From contig DCLG01000011.1 of the NCBI GenBank assembly GCA_002320935.1, positions 3,759-10,482 of the forward strand: 6,724 bases of DNA. Direction: 5' to 3'. The translations under genes and the position numbers were made by a program. Under the pieces are notes generated by a model. The model made no database searches. It was not told the origin of the DNA and was given only the letters and a program-made list of their open reading frames with translations. Shown here piece after piece: positions 6,191-6,724 of this stretch; positions within the stretch are counted from its first letter, which is position 1, and every line of letters begins with the position of its first letter. Source of the stretch: Pedobacter sp. UBA1654 (lineage in GTDB: Bacteria > Bacteroidota > Bacteroidia > Sphingobacteriales > Sphingobacteriaceae).

Positions 6191-6724
6191 ATGATTTCAA
6201 TGAAGAAAAGTTTCATAAAAGCAATGGTTATGCTCAGCCTGGTTTCTGTAGCCATGGCTTGCAAGAGTAAGAAAGCAGTTGTAGCTACTACACCAGAGGT
6301 AAAGGCAGCGCCTGTAGCGTCGGATAAGAAGGAAGCGAATATCAAGCTTTTAAGAAGTAAGAACATCAATTTCAATACCCTTTCTATGAAAGGAAAGGCA
6401 AATCTCAAGGTGCCAGGTAATGAAAATACTGTTACTGTGAATGTTAGAATTCAGCGGGACCAGAAAATCTGGATGAGCATTACAGCCTTGCTGGGCATAG
6501 AAGTGGCAAGGGCAGTTATTACCCCTGATAGCATCATGGTACTGAATAAGCTGCAAAACACCTATGTCCGTCAGCCATTCAGTTATATCTACCGCTATAC
6601 CAGCAAACAGGTAAGCTTTAAAATGCTGCAGGACGTACTTACCGGAAATACGATAAACACCCTCTTCAGTCCAGAATCGGTTTTAGAGCAGAATGAACAG
6701 GGTTTATGGACCTTAAAAGGTACG
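6191..6724 (+). CDS. DUF4292 domain-containing lipoprotein, N-terminal part (cut by window edge)
   Basis: The frame is open from 6191 to the right edge (178 codons, no stop), so the C-terminus is missing. The N-terminus is a lipoprotein signal: basic MKKSFIK, then a hydrophobic stretch, then VAMAC, with acylated Cys24 counted from 6191. The lipobox is slightly off consensus at -3. After the Cys comes KSKK with no acidic surface-export signal, so it probably faces the periplasm from the outer membrane. A low-complexity Ala/Val/Lys linker (to about residue 50) precedes a beta-rich domain with LSMKGKANLKVPG, then WMSITALLGIEVARAVITPDS. That pattern, and the position next to dut, match the Bacteroidota DUF4292 family. 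The pattern also recalls LolA/LolB lipoprotein carriers, so a role in lipoprotein or outer-membrane biogenesis is inferred, not shown. Starts at 6191 and 6200 are both possible; 6200 gives the more usual MKKSF start, and 6191 lies 3 nt after the dut stop. Confidence 0.8.
   Translation, partial: MISMKKSFIKAMVMLSLVSVAMACKSKKAVVATTPEVKAAPVASDKKEANIKLLRSKNINFNTLSMKGKANLKVPGNENTVTVNVRIQRDQKIWMSITALLGIEVARAVITPDSIMVLNKLQNTYVRQPFSYIYRYTSKQVSFKMLQDVLTGNTINTLFSPESVLEQNEQGLWTLKGT

Noticed and set aside
6172..6556. Minus-strand open frames of 78 and 68 codons near the right edge
   Set aside because: They are antisense to the DUF4292 lipoprotein, whose plus-strand frame is open to the window edge and carries a signal peptide and a recognisable domain.
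1..6724. Search for insertion sequences, CRISPR repeats, tRNA genes, defence or toxin-antitoxin genes
   Set aside because: No transposase, terminal inverted repeats, spaced direct repeats or tRNA-like cloverleaf was seen; almost every base belongs to a recognised housekeeping gene on one strand.

Overview
The window looks like ordinary chromosome of a Bacteroidota bacterium, most likely in or near the Sphingobacteriaceae (Pedobacter-like). The reasons are the protein families present (a DUF4292-type lipoprotein directly after dut, a Bacteroidota-type orphan flippase, an M23 lipoprotein with SH3-like repeats), the near absence of Shine-Dalgarno sequences before starts, and candidate promoters of the TTTG / TAnnTTTG kind. 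This placement is inference from recognised families; no rRNA or other strong phylogenetic marker is present.

Layout. The left third is on the minus strand: the N-terminal part of the 23S rRNA pseudouridine synthase RluF (1-233, running off the left edge), then a gene for an M23 (LytM-type) peptidoglycan endopeptidase lipoprotein (316-1650). A small hairpin followed by Ts lies between them. An 80-110 bp divergent intergenic region (about 1651-1759) separates these from a plus-strand run that continues off the right edge: a metal-dependent amidohydrolase/deaminase (1760-2932), an FMN-dependent FabK/nitronate monooxygenase-like TIM-barrel enzyme (2937-3884), acylphosphatase (3956-4231), a roughly 14-TM polysaccharide flippase-like protein (4233-5738), dUTPase (5756-6187), and the start of a DUF4292 lipoprotein (6191 to the edge). 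Gaps are 4, 71, 1, 17 and 3 nt, so most or all of these genes are probably co-transcribed.

How the genes fit together. Three products act at the envelope: the M23 lipoprotein cuts peptidoglycan, the flippase would move a lipid-linked glycan across the inner membrane, and the DUF4292 lipoprotein is probably involved in outer-membrane or lipoprotein biogenesis. The others are metabolic or housekeeping enzymes: nucleotide-pool cleaning (dut), acyl-phosphate hydrolysis, a deaminase, a flavin enzyme and rRNA modification. They do not form one obvious pathway, which is common for Bacteroidota housekeeping operons.

I found no mobile element, CRISPR array, tRNA/rRNA, toxin-antitoxin pair or defence gene, and no sign of a new multi-gene system. 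The points worth a second look are modest: the unknown substrates of the amidohydrolase, the FabK-like enzyme and the orphan flippase; a LolB-like reading of the DUF4292 protein; and a probable start-codon correction for the amidohydrolase, with a near-leaderless promoter.
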